Shown here one piece after another: positions 27,744-36,228 of a stretch of DNA of 64,000 nucleotides. The position numbers were made by a program, and so were the translations under genes. Position 1 is the first letter of the stretch, and each line of letters begins with the position of its first letter. This DNA is from Betaproteobacteria bacterium Ga0077527. GTDB taxonomy: Bacteria > Pseudomonadota > Gammaproteobacteria > Burkholderiales > SG8-41. The stretch covers positions 1 to 64,000 of the forward strand of contig LNDW01000020.1 of assembly GCA_001464815.1 (NCBI GenBank), written 5' to 3'. The notes under the pieces are model-generated. The model saw only the letters and a list, made by a program, of their open reading frames with translations, ran no database searches and was not told the DNA's origin.

Positions 27744-28253
27744 ATGAACACCCCGCAAAAACCGCGGCTGTCGATGATCGTGGCGATGGCGCGCAACCGC
27801 GTCATCGGTGCAGACGGCAGGATTCCCTGGCACCTGCCCAACGAGTTGCAACTGTTCAAGCGCGTGACCATGGGCCACCACATCATCATGGGCCGCAAGA
27901 CCTTTGATTCGATCGGCCGCCTGCTGCCGGGACGCACCACGGTGATCGTCACCCGGCAGAAGGATTACGCGGCACCCGGCGCCAAGGTTGCACACAGCCT
28001 CGATGAAGCGGTGGCGCTGTGCACCGGTGATGATGAAATCTTTGTCATCGGCGGCGGCGAGCTCTACCGTGCCGCGCTGCCGCTGGCCGACCGCGTGTAT
28101 CTCACCGTGGTCGATGCCGAACCGGCCGGTGATACCCGCATGCCGGAACTCGAAGCCGCCCAATGGCGCCTGGTCAGCACGGAGCAATTCGGCAGGGACG
28201 AACGCCATGTCCACGACTACCGCTTCGAGGTGCATGACCGTGTGGCGCGCTAG
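27744..28253 (+). CDS. folA: Dihydrofolate reductase
   Basis: Reduces dihydrofolate with NADPH, restoring the cofactor consumed by ThyA. The 169-residue protein has MARNRVIGADGRIPWHLPNE with the conserved Trp, the nucleotide segment MGHHIIMGRKTFDSIGRLLPGR and FVIGGGELYRAALPLADR. At the position of the E. coli catalytic Asp27 (WNLPADL) it has Glu (WHLPNEL), as in vertebrate enzymes. It overlaps the downstream Sel1 gene by 20 nt. Confidence 0.96.
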   Translation: MNTPQKPRLSMIVAMARNRVIGADGRIPWHLPNELQLFKRVTMGHHIIMGRKTFDSIGRLLPGRTTVIVTRQKDYAAPGAKVAHSLDEAVALCTGDDEIFVIGGGELYRAALPLADRVYLTVVDAEPAGDTRMPELEAAQWRLVSTEQFGRDERHVHDYRFEVHDRVAR

Positions 28254-28899
28254 CGCACTTGCGCTGCTGCTCGCCGCCGGCAGCACCTTCGCCGCCGAAG
28301 CTCCGGTCACGCTGCAGGAGTTGACCCGGCGCGCCGAAGCCGGAGAACGCGGCGCGATGCACGCGCTGGCCGAGAGCTACTACGCCGGCAGCAATGGCGC
28401 AGAGCAGGATTTCCAGCGCGCCGCGCAGTGGTATCAGCGTCTCGCAAAAAACGGCGATGCTCGCGCGCAGACCAGCCTCGGCCTGATGTACGCCCGGGGT
28501 TATGGCGTGCCAAAAAATCTCGCTGAAGCCTTTCGCTGGTGGAATTTCGCTGCGATCCAGAACGATCCCGGCGCGCAATACAACCTCGGCCTCGGCTACA
28601 GCCGCGGCGAAGGCGTGCCGGCCGATGCGGAGCGCGCGGTGCGCTGGTTCCGCGAGGCGGCGCGGCGCGGCCATGTCCAGGCGCAGCACAACCTCGGCCT
28701 GCTGCTGTTTGAGGGCAAGGGTGCGGCGCGTGACCCGCAACTCGGCTACTACTGGGTGCGTGTCGCCGCGCTGCAGGGTGATGCGATGGCGGAAGAGGCG
28801 CTGCCGGAACTGCGCAAGGCGCTGAACGCGCGGCAACTGCGCGATGCAGATGCCCAGGCTGAGGACTGGATGAAGCAGCAGCGGAAACTGGTACAGTGA
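28234..28899 (+). CDS. Exported Sel1-repeat protein
   Basis: A 221-residue protein with a signal peptide (MTVWRASALALLLAAGSTFAAE) and about four Sel1-like (TPR-type) repeats: ERGAMHALAESYYAGSNGAE, ARAQTSLGLMYARGYGVPKN, PGAQYNLGLGYSRGEGVPAD and VQAQHNLGLLLFEGKGAARD. Such proteins bind partners rather than catalyse. I chose ATG 28234 because it begins the signal peptide; the start lies inside the end of folA. It ends in a GTGA overlap with the cyclodeaminase gene, so translation is probably coupled. Confidence 0.85.
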   Translation: MTVWRASALALLLAAGSTFAAEAPVTLQELTRRAEAGERGAMHALAESYYAGSNGAEQDFQRAAQWYQRLAKNGDARAQTSLGLMYARGYGVPKNLAEAFRWWNFAAIQNDPGAQYNLGLGYSRGEGVPADAERAVRWFREAARRGHVQAQHNLGLLLFEGKGAARDPQLGYYWVRVAALQGDAMAEEALPELRKALNARQLRDADAQAEDWMKQQRKLVQ

Positions 28900-29921
28900 A
28901 TTCCGCGCAGCCGATGAACGCTGCGGAGCTGCGCGTGCTGCGCACCGCACCGGAACCGTATCGGGTGATCGATGACGCCACGGTGCATCAACTGCTCTGC
29001 GAATCGCCCCGGGATTATTTCAGCCACCTGCTCTCGCGGCTGCGCGACATCGCAGCGGGACACATCAAGGTTGAGCTGCCGCCGAAGCAGGTTTTCGCCG
29101 ATGGCGGCAATGGGGCCGATTTCCGCGTGATGCCCTGCGTCACGCGCTCGGCCGGTGGCGTGATCAAGACCGTGAAGCTGGTCGGCACCAACATCGCGCA
29201 GCAACAGGTGGCCGACCAGATCACCGTCGGCAAGGCGCTGGTCATCGACGCCATCGAGAATTACATCACCCATGTCGTAGATGCCTGCCTGCTGTCGTCG
29301 GCACGCACCGGCCTGTGCGCGGCAATCGCCGTCCACCTGCTTGCCCGGCGCCGGCAGAAGCTGGTGGTGATCGGCAGCGGCCGCGTCGGTTATTACAGCG
29401 CGCTGTTTGCCGCGGCCTGCTGCGATGTCAGCGAGATCATTTTTGTCGATGCCGATGTGTCGCGCGCCGAAGCGGCTGCTGCGGCACTCGCCGCACGCCT
29501 CCCGCAAGTGATGTGCGGGTCAGCCACGATCAACACGCTGTCGCGCTGCGATATCGTCATACTCGCCACCACCAGCCGCCGCGCGCTGTGCGCGCCGCCG
29601 GGCTGGCATGCGGACCTGATCGTCAGCCTCGGCGCCGACATCGATTGCCAATCCGAACTCGATGCCGCCTGGGCCACTGCCGCTGATCTTTACGTGGATA
29701 CGCCCGACACGGCGCGCTTCGGCGACCTCCGTGCCTGGCTTGCGGCGGGTCTGATTGAAGATAAAAATATCAATAATATCAATTGCTTGCTGTCATCCCC
29801 TGCGGCACCCACAGGCAACAGGCAGCGCCTGTTCATTTCCACCGGCTCGGCACTGTTTGACAACCTGACCCTGGAATACCTGCTGCGCAGGCTTGGGCCT
29901 ACCGCGCAACAGCGCAGATGA
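28896..29921 (+). CDS. Ornithine cyclodeaminase / mu-crystallin family protein
   Basis: A 341-residue NAD(P)-dependent enzyme. The Rossmann loop is VVIGSGRVGYYSALFAAA; family landmarks are VIKTVKLVGTN (substrate Lys region), SSARTGLCAAIAVHLLA and the acidic SLGADIDCQSELD. Members convert ornithine to proline, reduce cyclic imines, or make amino acids for siderophores and other metabolites; the substrate here is unknown. The start is GTG 28896 overlapping the previous stop, with ATG 28914 as an alternative. An AT-rich stretch near residues 288-298 gives DKNINNINC and carries an IHF-like site. Its end overlaps the convergent adenylating enzyme gene by 23 nt. Confidence 0.85.
   Translation: MNSAQPMNAAELRVLRTAPEPYRVIDDATVHQLLCESPRDYFSHLLSRLRDIAAGHIKVELPPKQVFADGGNGADFRVMPCVTRSAGGVIKTVKLVGTNIAQQQVADQITVGKALVIDAIENYITHVVDACLLSSARTGLCAAIAVHLLARRRQKLVVIGSGRVGYYSALFAAACCDVSEIIFVDADVSRAEAAAAALAARLPQVMCGSATINTLSRCDIVILATTSRRALCAPPGWHADLIVSLGADIDCQSELDAAWATAADLYVDTPDTARFGDLRAWLAAGLIEDKNINNINCLLSSPAAPTGNRQRLFISTGSALFDNLTLEYLLRRLGPTAQQRR
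29777..29789 (+). promoter_or_regulatory. IHF-like site (perfect) inside the cyclodeaminase gene
   Basis: TATCAATTGCTTG is a perfect IHF consensus preceded by 16 bp of nearly pure A/T (29761-29776). It lies within the coding region, about 130 bp before the stop, where it encodes an Asn/Ile-rich loop unlike the rest of the protein. Confidence 0.5.
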
Positions 29922-31245
29922 AATCCTCGAACTTGCCGCCACGCGGACGCTCGATTCCGGCAAGCCGCGTCACCGTCACCGCGTAACGGAAGCCTAGCGC
30001 ATCCTGCAGCGCCGCGGCCAGCGCGCCGCGCTCGGCTGCAGTCAGTTCACGCGCACAGACCACGCGCAATTCCAGCGCATTGATCGCGGTCTGCACCACC
30101 TGGAATTGCTCCACCGGCGCAAGCTCGCGCCATGCGGTTGAAGCAAAACTCGGCCAGTAACGGCCGCCGCCATCCGGGCGCAGCAGCATGTTGCGCTGGC
30201 GGCCGACAATGCGTTTCAACACCGGCAAACCGCGGCCGCAGGCACAGGGCCCGCCAACCTCGGCATAGTCGCCATTGGCGTAACGCAGCAGCGGCATCGC
30301 GAAATTGTGCAGCGTCGAGACCACCAGCTGCCCGGTTTCGCCGGCCACACAGGGCCGGCCATCGTCATCCAGCACCTCCACCAGCAGGCTTTCCGACTGC
30401 AGGTGATAGTGCTCGTGCTCCGGACACTGCAGCGCGATGGCGCCAAGCTCCTCGGCGCTGTAGCTGTCGGCAATCGCCACACCCCAGGCCTCGTGCACGA
30501 TGCGCCGCGCATCGGGGCGCAGCATCTCGGCAAAGGTGCGCACCTGCCGCAGCCGCGGCAGGCGGATGCCGCGTTCGAGGCTGAGTTCCGCCAGCGCCTG
30601 CACATTGGTCGCCAGGGACAGCAGATACTCCGGATTTTCCGCGATCAGCCAGTCGAGCTGCTCATCGAGATCGCCCGACACTGCACGCACCGCCGACGGG
30701 CCGGTGACAAACGGAGATGTCGCGGGGCCCCACTCCCCCAGATGCCCGGCCTCACCACGGTTGCGGATCGCCGCCAGCTTGCCGAGGGGGTCGCGGCGGT
30801 GCCACAGGTGATCGCGCAACAGCAGCGCCTGCCACAGCAGTTGTGTCCACACGGTGCCCAGCGTCACCAGCGGCGCGCCGGTCGAACCCGATGATTCCGT
30901 GGTCACCACCGGCCCGTGCTCCGGCGGCGGCGCCGAGCTGTGCATGGCATCACCCGCCTGCTGGATGTCGCGGCGCGAACTCACCGGCAATACGTGCAGC
31001 GCGGCCATCGAATCGATATGCCCCGGGCCACCCGCGAACCGCTCACGCCAGAACGGCACGGTGCGGCGGGCGTGTTCATAAACCGCCTGGAACTGCGCAA
31101 GCTGCATCGCCCCGATTTTTTCCGCCGGCCACCACTGCGACTGCTCGAGCTGGTATTGCAGCGCAAGCAGGCGCACCGCAGTGTCGTCGGCAAAGGCCGG
31201 CCAGCGGATGCCAGCGCAGCTGGAGCGCGGAATCCAGGCGATCAA
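29899..31245 (-). CDS. PaaK/CapK-type adenylate-forming enzyme, second copy
   Basis: A 448-residue member of the phenylacetate-CoA ligase / CapK family. It contains the P-loop-like TESSGSTGAPLVTLG, YSAEELGAIALQCPEH in the adenylation core, and the cysteine motif CACGRGLPVLKRIVGR that this family carries before the C-terminal subdomain. These enzymes activate a carboxylate with ATP, often to a CoA thioester. The start is TTG 31245, overlapping the preceding gene's stop as TTGA. It is a clear paralogue of the gene upstream; acceptor and substrate are unknown. The 3' end overlaps the cyclodeaminase gene on the other strand. Confidence 0.85.
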   Translation of the reverse strand: MIAWIPRSSCAGIRWPAFADDTAVRLLALQYQLEQSQWWPAEKIGAMQLAQFQAVYEHARRTVPFWRERFAGGPGHIDSMAALHVLPVSSRRDIQQAGDAMHSSAPPPEHGPVVTTESSGSTGAPLVTLGTVWTQLLWQALLLRDHLWHRRDPLGKLAAIRNRGEAGHLGEWGPATSPFVTGPSAVRAVSGDLDEQLDWLIAENPEYLLSLATNVQALAELSLERGIRLPRLRQVRTFAEMLRPDARRIVHEAWGVAIADSYSAEELGAIALQCPEHEHYHLQSESLLVEVLDDDGRPCVAGETGQLVVSTLHNFAMPLLRYANGDYAEVGGPCACGRGLPVLKRIVGRQRNMLLRPDGGGRYWPSFASTAWRELAPVEQFQVVQTAINALELRVVCARELTAAERGALAAALQDALGFRYAVTVTRLAGIERPRGGKFEDFICAVAR

Positions 31246-32615
31246 AATGCGACCTCGGAGCGGAAATCCTCGTATTTGCCGCTGGCCAGCCGCGGAATCT
31301 CCTCGTGGTAACTGAAGCCGATGTCAAAACCGCCGCCGAGATTTTTTGCGACCAGTGCGCGCAGCGCGTCCTCCTCGACCGCACTCAACGGCCGCTCAAC
31401 CACCAGCGCGACCTCGATCCCGTGAAGACTGCGCTGGATGACCTGGAACTGGCGCACCGGCGCGATGCCGCCGAACTGCGCCTCGCCGAAACGCGGGTAA
31501 CGTGCGCCGCCACCGGGCAGACGCAGCATGTTGCGCACCCGGCCACGGATGCGCCGGATAACCGGCAGACCGCGGCCGCAGTCGCAGGGCGCGCCGGCCT
31601 CGGCGTGGTCGCCAATCGCGTAACGGATCAGCGGCATCGCAAAATTGTGCAGCACCGTGATCACCACCTGCCCGGTCTCCCCCGGCGCACAGGCACTGCC
31701 GTCGGCACGCAGGATTTCGAGATACACACCCTCAGCCTGCACGTGATAGTGGTCGTGCCCGGGGCATTGCAACGCGAGGTAGCCCGCCTCGCGACAGGAG
31801 TAGAGGTCGGTCAGCGGCACACCCCAGGCAGCGGCAATCTCGTCACGCGCTTCCGGGTGCAGGGCCTCGCCATAAGTGCGCACCTCCTGCAGCCGCGGCG
31901 GCCTCAGGCCGGCACGGAAGCAATGCCGGGCCAGTGCCTGCACATTGGAGGCAACGCTGATCAGGTAATCGGGATCCTCGCGCATCAGCCACTGCGCCTG
32001 CTCGGCGACCGGCATCTCGGTGTTGCACATCACTGCCGGACCGGTACGGAACACGCCATCGGTCGATTCACCCCAGCCCGCGGAACCGCCGGGCGCAACC
32101 CGCGAGCGGATCGCCGCGAGCTTGCCGCCGAACTCGCGGCGGTGCCAGAGATGGTCGCGCACGGTGAAGGCGTGCCAGAAGGCATCGCAGGCAGCGGTGG
32201 CCAGAAAACGGATCGGTTTGCCGGTCGAACCCGAGGTGCCGCCCTCGCTGATGCGTCCGTGCCCGGGCGGTGTGGCGGTGGAACGCAGCGCCGCGAAATG
32301 CTGCTGCAGGTCTCCGCGATGCAGCAGCGGCAGCTGCATGAACCGCGCGGCATCCATCGTGCCGCCGACATCGATGGCGGCATAGCGCTCGCGGTAAAAC
32401 GGCACGGTGTCACGCGCATGGCGCAGCAGCAGTTCGATCTGGCTGAACTGCGCGGCGGCAATCTGCGCCGGGCTCCAGCGCTCGCTCTGCGTGAACTGAA
32501 ACTGCATCGCCAGCATGCGCTGACCTGTCACCGCGGGCAGGCCCGGCCACAGCGCGCCGGGCAGGCCACTCAGCGGCAGCGCGTGATGGGCAAGCCGCTG
32601 CCGCAGGCTGTTCAT
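31242..32615 (-). CDS. PaaK/CapK-type adenylate-forming enzyme, first copy
   Basis: A 457-residue member of the same family as its downstream neighbour, with EGGTSGSTGKPIRFLA as nucleotide loop, YSCREAGYLALQCPGHDHYH in the core and CDCGRGLPVIRRIRGRVRNM. The start is ATG 32615 (MNSLRQRLAHHAL). The shared opening pattern of the two proteins (LAMQFQFTQSERWSPAQIAA here, LALQYQLEQSQWWPAEKIGA in the next) shows tandem duplication. Two such enzymes side by side suggest activation of two different acids, or a heterodimer. It is divergent from the Bug gene 60 bp away. Confidence 0.85.
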   Translation of the reverse strand: MNSLRQRLAHHALPLSGLPGALWPGLPAVTGQRMLAMQFQFTQSERWSPAQIAAAQFSQIELLLRHARDTVPFYRERYAAIDVGGTMDAARFMQLPLLHRGDLQQHFAALRSTATPPGHGRISEGGTSGSTGKPIRFLATAACDAFWHAFTVRDHLWHRREFGGKLAAIRSRVAPGGSAGWGESTDGVFRTGPAVMCNTEMPVAEQAQWLMREDPDYLISVASNVQALARHCFRAGLRPPRLQEVRTYGEALHPEARDEIAAAWGVPLTDLYSCREAGYLALQCPGHDHYHVQAEGVYLEILRADGSACAPGETGQVVITVLHNFAMPLIRYAIGDHAEAGAPCDCGRGLPVIRRIRGRVRNMLRLPGGGARYPRFGEAQFGGIAPVRQFQVIQRSLHGIEVALVVERPLSAVEEDALRALVAKNLGGGFDIGFSYHEEIPRLASGKYEDFRSEVAF

Positions 32616-32661
32616 GTCGGGTGGTTGCAAGATGCCGGAGGGATCAGTGTAAGTGACTGAT

Positions 32662-32667
32662 TATAAT
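32662..32667 (+). promoter_or_regulatory. TATAAT box just upstream of the Bug gene
   Basis: A perfect -10 hexamer 8 nt before ATG 32676, with no Shine-Dalgarno sequence. On the minus strand an IHF-like sequence with one mismatch (AATCAGTCACTTA, 32662-32650) overlaps its first base. Either the transcript is leaderless or the true start is ATG 32685. Confidence 0.4.
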
Positions 32668-32675
32668 GAACCGTG

Positions 32676-33704
32676 ATGATCCGGATGCCTTCCGCTCGAG
32701 CAGCTCGAGCACTCACCCCCGCCGCCCTGCTGATTCCGCTGGGGATAGGCGCACTGGCGCTGCTCTGCGGCACGGCCGCGGCCCAGGCTCCGGAATGGCG
32801 GCCCAGCCGCGCCATCGAATTCGTGGTGCCGGCCGCCGCCGGTGGCGGGCCGGACACGCTGGCGCGGCTGATCCAGCGCATCGCCAGCGAAGAAAAACTG
32901 ATCACCGCTTCCATCATCGTCAACAACAAGCCCGGCGGCAACCATACCCTCGCCTGGAACCAGCTGCAGCAGTCACCGGGTGACGGTCATGTGCTGATGA
33001 TGGCCTCGCTGGGCCTGCTCGCGAGCAGCCTCACCGGCGGCAACAGCATCGACTACAGCGAAGGCACGATGATCGCGCAACTGTTCAGCGAGCCGATCGT
33101 GTTTGTCACCCACGCCGGGTCCGCCATCGGCAGTGCGCGCGAACTGACGCAGCGCCTGCGCGCCGACACCGGCGCGATCACCTTCGCCACCGGCGGCGAC
33201 GGCGCCGGCGGCGCCAACCACCTCGCGCTGGCGCAGGCCGTGCGCGCCGCGGGCGGCGACCTCAAGCGCCTGCGCGTGGTGCAGTATCAATCCTCGCAGC
33301 AGGCGACCACCGCGCTGCTCGGGCGCCACGTCGAAATGATTGCCTCGCCGCTGGCACCGGTGCTGCAGCATGTGCAGGGTGGCAGCCTGCGCATCGTCGC
33401 GGTCAGCGCCGCCACCCGATTGCCGGCGCTGGCCGGCGCGCCGACCTGGCGTGAATCGGGCGTCGATGCGGTGTTCAGCAATGTGCGCGGCGTGATCGGC
33501 CCGCGCGGATTGAGCGAAGCGCAGGTTCGCTACTGGGAACAAACCTTCGCCAGACTCGCGGCCAGCGAGCCCTGGCAGGGCAGCCTGCAGTCCGGCAGCC
33601 GCAGCGCGGCCTATCTCGATGCCGCGGGCGCAGCACGCGTCTGGAAGGCGCTCAACCAGGAGCTGCAACTGCTGCTGGCTGAATTGGGTCTCTTAAAAAA
33701 ATAG
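32676..33704 (+). CDS. Bug (TctC) family periplasmic solute-binding protein
   Basis: A 342-residue exported receptor of the tripartite tricarboxylate transporter type. The signal peptide is long (LTPAALLIPLGIGALALLCG, cleavage near AAAQA). Family features are RAIEFVVPAAAGGGPDTLAR, VNNKPGGNHTLAWNQL and ATGGDGAGGANHLALAQA. Bug proteins bind carboxylates or other organic acids; membrane partners TctA/TctB are not in the window, which is usual for orphan Bug genes. ATG 32676 is chosen, with 32685 possible. It is divergent from the adenylating enzyme pair and might supply their substrate. Confidence 0.9.
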   Translation: MIRMPSARAARALTPAALLIPLGIGALALLCGTAAAQAPEWRPSRAIEFVVPAAAGGGPDTLARLIQRIASEEKLITASIIVNNKPGGNHTLAWNQLQQSPGDGHVLMMASLGLLASSLTGGNSIDYSEGTMIAQLFSEPIVFVTHAGSAIGSARELTQRLRADTGAITFATGGDGAGGANHLALAQAVRAAGGDLKRLRVVQYQSSQQATTALLGRHVEMIASPLAPVLQHVQGGSLRIVAVSAATRLPALAGAPTWRESGVDAVFSNVRGVIGPRGLSEAQVRYWEQTFARLAASEPWQGSLQSGSRSAAYLDAAGAARVWKALNQELQLLLAELGLLKK

Positions 33705-33711
33705 TCAATAA

Positions 33712-33724
33712 AAACAATGGGTTG
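33712..33724 (+). promoter_or_regulatory. IHF-like site (one mismatch) with AT tract
   Basis: AAACAATGGGTTG fits the IHF consensus except A for T at position 3, and follows an AT-rich run (33693-33711). It lies in the 32-bp gap between the convergent Bug and decarboxylase genes, so it is not in a promoter position. Confidence 0.42.
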
Positions 33725-33736
33725 CAATAAATCCAC

Positions 33737-35989
33737 TCAATCGTTGCGGACACAATCCACGAAATAACGCAGATCGCCATTGCTGCTGTCCGACACCAGT
33801 CCGTGGATGTCGGTATCAAAGCCCGGGAACTGCCGGTTGAACTCGCGTGCGAACTGCAGGTAGCGCACGATGGTGGGATTAAAGCGTTCACCCGGAATCA
33901 GCAGCGGAATACCCGGCGGATAAGGCGTCAGCAGCACGCTGGTGACGCGGCCCTCCAGATTGTCATCAATGTTGACGCGTTCGATCCGGCGGTGGGCCAT
34001 GCGTGCCCAGGCTTCACCCGGCGGCATTGCCGGCTGCATGTCCGACAGGTACATCTCGGTGGTCAGACGCGCCACATCGTTGGCCTTGTAGACACCGTGG
34101 ATCTGCTCGCACAGATCCTTCAGGCCGATCTTCTCGTAACGCGGATGCTGGGTCAGGAACTCCGGCAGCACGCGCCACAGCGGGCGGTTGTTGTCGTAGT
34201 CGTCCTTGAACTGCTGCAGCTCTGTGACCATCGTGTTCCAGCGGCCCTTGGTGATGCCGATGGTGAACATGATGAAGAAGGAATACAGGCCGGTCTTCTC
34301 GACGATGATGCCGTGTTCGGCGAGGTACTTGGTCACCACCGCCGCCGGAATGCCGCTTTTTGCGAACTTGCCGGTGACATCCAGCCCCGGGGTGATCACC
34401 GTGGCCTTGATCGGGTCGAGCATGTTGAAGCCAGGCGCGAGGTTGCCGAAGCCGTGCCAGCGCTCCGACGGTCGCAGCATCCAGTCGTCACGATTGCCGA
34501 CGCCCTCGTCCGACAGCCGTTCCGGCCCCCAGACCTTGAACCACCAATCCTTGCCGAACTCGGCATCGACCTTGCGCATCGCGCGGCGGAAATCCAGCGC
34601 CTCCATGATCGACTCCTCAACCAGCGCGGTGCCGCCCGGCGCCTCCATCATCGCCGCGGCGACGTCGCAGGAAGCGATGATCGCGTACTGCGGCGAGGTC
34701 GAGGTGTGCATCAGATAGGCTTCATTGAAGGTGTCGTGGTTGAGCTTTCGCGTCTCGCTGTCCTGCACCAGGATCTGCGAGGCCTGCGACAGGCCGGCGA
34801 GCAGCTTGTGCGTCGACTGCGTCGAGAACACCACGGACTCCCTGGTCCGCGGCCGGCCCTGACCGATGGCGTGCATGCCGTGATAGAAATTGTGGAAGGT
34901 CGCGTGCGGCAGCCAGGCTTCATCGAAATGCAGCGTGTCGATCCTGCCGTCGAGTATCTCCTTGATGGTGTCGACGTTGTAGAGAATGCCGTCGTAGGTG
35001 CTCTGGGTGATGGTCAGGATGCGCGGCTTGGACTTCGACAGCGACTGCGCCGCGAACGGGTTGGCCTTGATCTTTTTCTCGATGTTCTCCCAGCGAAATT
35101 CCTCGAGGGGAATCGGGCCGATGATGCCGAAGTGGTTGCGCGTCGGCGTCAGGAACACCGGTACCGCGCCGGTCATGGTGATGGCGTGCAGGATCGACAC
35201 ATGGCAGTTGCGGTCGACGATCACCACGTCGCCCGGCGCCACCGTCGAGTGCCACACCATCTTGTTCGAGGTCGAGGTGCCGTTGGTGACAAAGAACAGG
35301 TGGTCGCAATTGAAAATGCGCGCCGCATTGCGCTCCGAAGCCGCCACCGGGCCGGAGTGGTCGAGCAGCTGGCCCAGCTCATCGACCGCGTTGCAGACGT
35401 CGGCACGCAGCAGGTTCTCGCCGAAGAACTGGTGGAACATCTGCCCCACCGGGCTTTTCAGGAAGGCGACACCACCGGAATGGCCGGGGCAGTGCCAGGA
35501 GTACGAACCATCCTGCGCGTAATGCGTCAGCGCCCGGAAAAACGGCGGTGCCAGGCTGTCGAGATAGGACTTCGATTCGCGGACGATGTAGCGCGCGACA
35601 AATTCCGGGGTGTCCTCGAACATGTGGATGAAACCGTGCAGTTCGCGCAGCACGTCATTCGGAATGTGCCGCGAGGTCTGGGTCTCGCCGTAAAGAAAGA
35701 TCGGGATGTCGGCGTTGCGGAAACGGATCGCCTTGACGAAGGTACGCAGCTCGTCGATGGTCGACTCCAGCTCCTGCACGGCGAAATCATCGTCGTCCAC
35801 CGACAGGATGAAGGCTGAGGCGCGCGACTGCTGCTGCGCGAAGGACGAGAGGTCGCCGTAACTGGTAACGCCAAGCACTTCCATGCTCTCGTCTTCCAGC
35901 GCCTTGGCCAGGGCACGAATGCCGAGACCGCTGGTATTTTCCGAGCGGAAGTCCTCGTCGATGATGATGACCGGAAAGCGGAAGCGCAT
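33737..35989 (-). CDS. Orn/Lys/Arg decarboxylase (PLP, fold type I)
   Basis: A 750-residue basic amino acid decarboxylase of the AdiA/LdcC/SpeC family. In order: N-terminal response-regulator-like wing domain (FPVIIIDEDFRSENTSGLGI), the PLP core with WHCPGHSGGVAFLKSPVG, FVTNGTSTSNKMVWHS, the cofactor Asp in TLHFDEAWLPHATFHNFYHG and the Schiff-base lysine in STQSTHKLLAGLSQASQI, then the C-terminal domain with VLLTPYPPGIPLLIPGERF. Substrate (Arg, Lys or Orn) cannot be fixed from sequence. Such enzymes serve acid resistance or polyamine synthesis. The start is ATG 35989; a 29-residue upstream extension is unlikely. The leader contains two hairpins. Confidence 0.92.
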   Translation of the reverse strand: MRFRFPVIIIDEDFRSENTSGLGIRALAKALEDESMEVLGVTSYGDLSSFAQQQSRASAFILSVDDDDFAVQELESTIDELRTFVKAIRFRNADIPIFLYGETQTSRHIPNDVLRELHGFIHMFEDTPEFVARYIVRESKSYLDSLAPPFFRALTHYAQDGSYSWHCPGHSGGVAFLKSPVGQMFHQFFGENLLRADVCNAVDELGQLLDHSGPVAASERNAARIFNCDHLFFVTNGTSTSNKMVWHSTVAPGDVVIVDRNCHVSILHAITMTGAVPVFLTPTRNHFGIIGPIPLEEFRWENIEKKIKANPFAAQSLSKSKPRILTITQSTYDGILYNVDTIKEILDGRIDTLHFDEAWLPHATFHNFYHGMHAIGQGRPRTRESVVFSTQSTHKLLAGLSQASQILVQDSETRKLNHDTFNEAYLMHTSTSPQYAIIASCDVAAAMMEAPGGTALVEESIMEALDFRRAMRKVDAEFGKDWWFKVWGPERLSDEGVGNRDDWMLRPSERWHGFGNLAPGFNMLDPIKATVITPGLDVTGKFAKSGIPAAVVTKYLAEHGIIVEKTGLYSFFIMFTIGITKGRWNTMVTELQQFKDDYDNNRPLWRVLPEFLTQHPRYEKIGLKDLCEQIHGVYKANDVARLTTEMYLSDMQPAMPPGEAWARMAHRRIERVNIDDNLEGRVTSVLLTPYPPGIPLLIPGERFNPTIVRYLQFAREFNRQFPGFDTDIHGLVSDSSNGDLRYFVDCVRND

Positions 35990-36087
35990 AAGAGACCTCG
36001 GCGAAGTCGCAGAATAAGAAATGGGAAGGGAATCAGGCTCGGGGCGGGTCAGGGTCGGGTCTGACGCTGGACACACGCGCCGCCGTG

Positions 36088-36125
36088 CCGCCCGCTCAAG
36101 GGCGGGGCTGCGCCGCTTCGGCGCA
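36088..36125. other. Two adjacent hairpins in the leader of the decarboxylase gene
   Basis: CCGCCC/GGGCGG (36088-36093 with 36100-36105) and the perfect 7-bp stem TGCGCCG/CGGCGCA (36109-36115 with 36119-36125, loop CTT) lie about 100 bp upstream of the decarboxylase start, in the 239-bp gap before it. No U tract follows on the minus strand. A TAAGAT box further upstream could be a -10. No ORF in this gap looks real. Confidence 0.5.
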
Positions 36126-36228
36126 AGGGGCAGGACTCAATACCGGGCTGGCAGGCTTGGACACGGGCCGTATCTTAGCGCCGATGTCCGCCGCTTCGAA
36201 AGGGTTTGCCCGGGAATTCAGCGGCGTA

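Noticed and set aside
26619..28310. 563-residue minus-strand frame across thyA, folA and the M17 peptidase start
   Set aside because: It lies antisense to two secure genes and crosses their borders; no family features.
30717..32660. 647-residue plus-strand frame opposite the CapK pair
   Set aside because: Antisense frame spanning two coupled genes; Pro/Ala/Arg-rich start and no domain.
33803..35818. 671-residue open frame on the plus strand opposite the decarboxylase gene
   Set aside because: It is an antisense shadow: composition is Arg/Val/Gln/His-rich with no domain pattern, while the minus strand is a textbook Orn/Lys/Arg decarboxylase.
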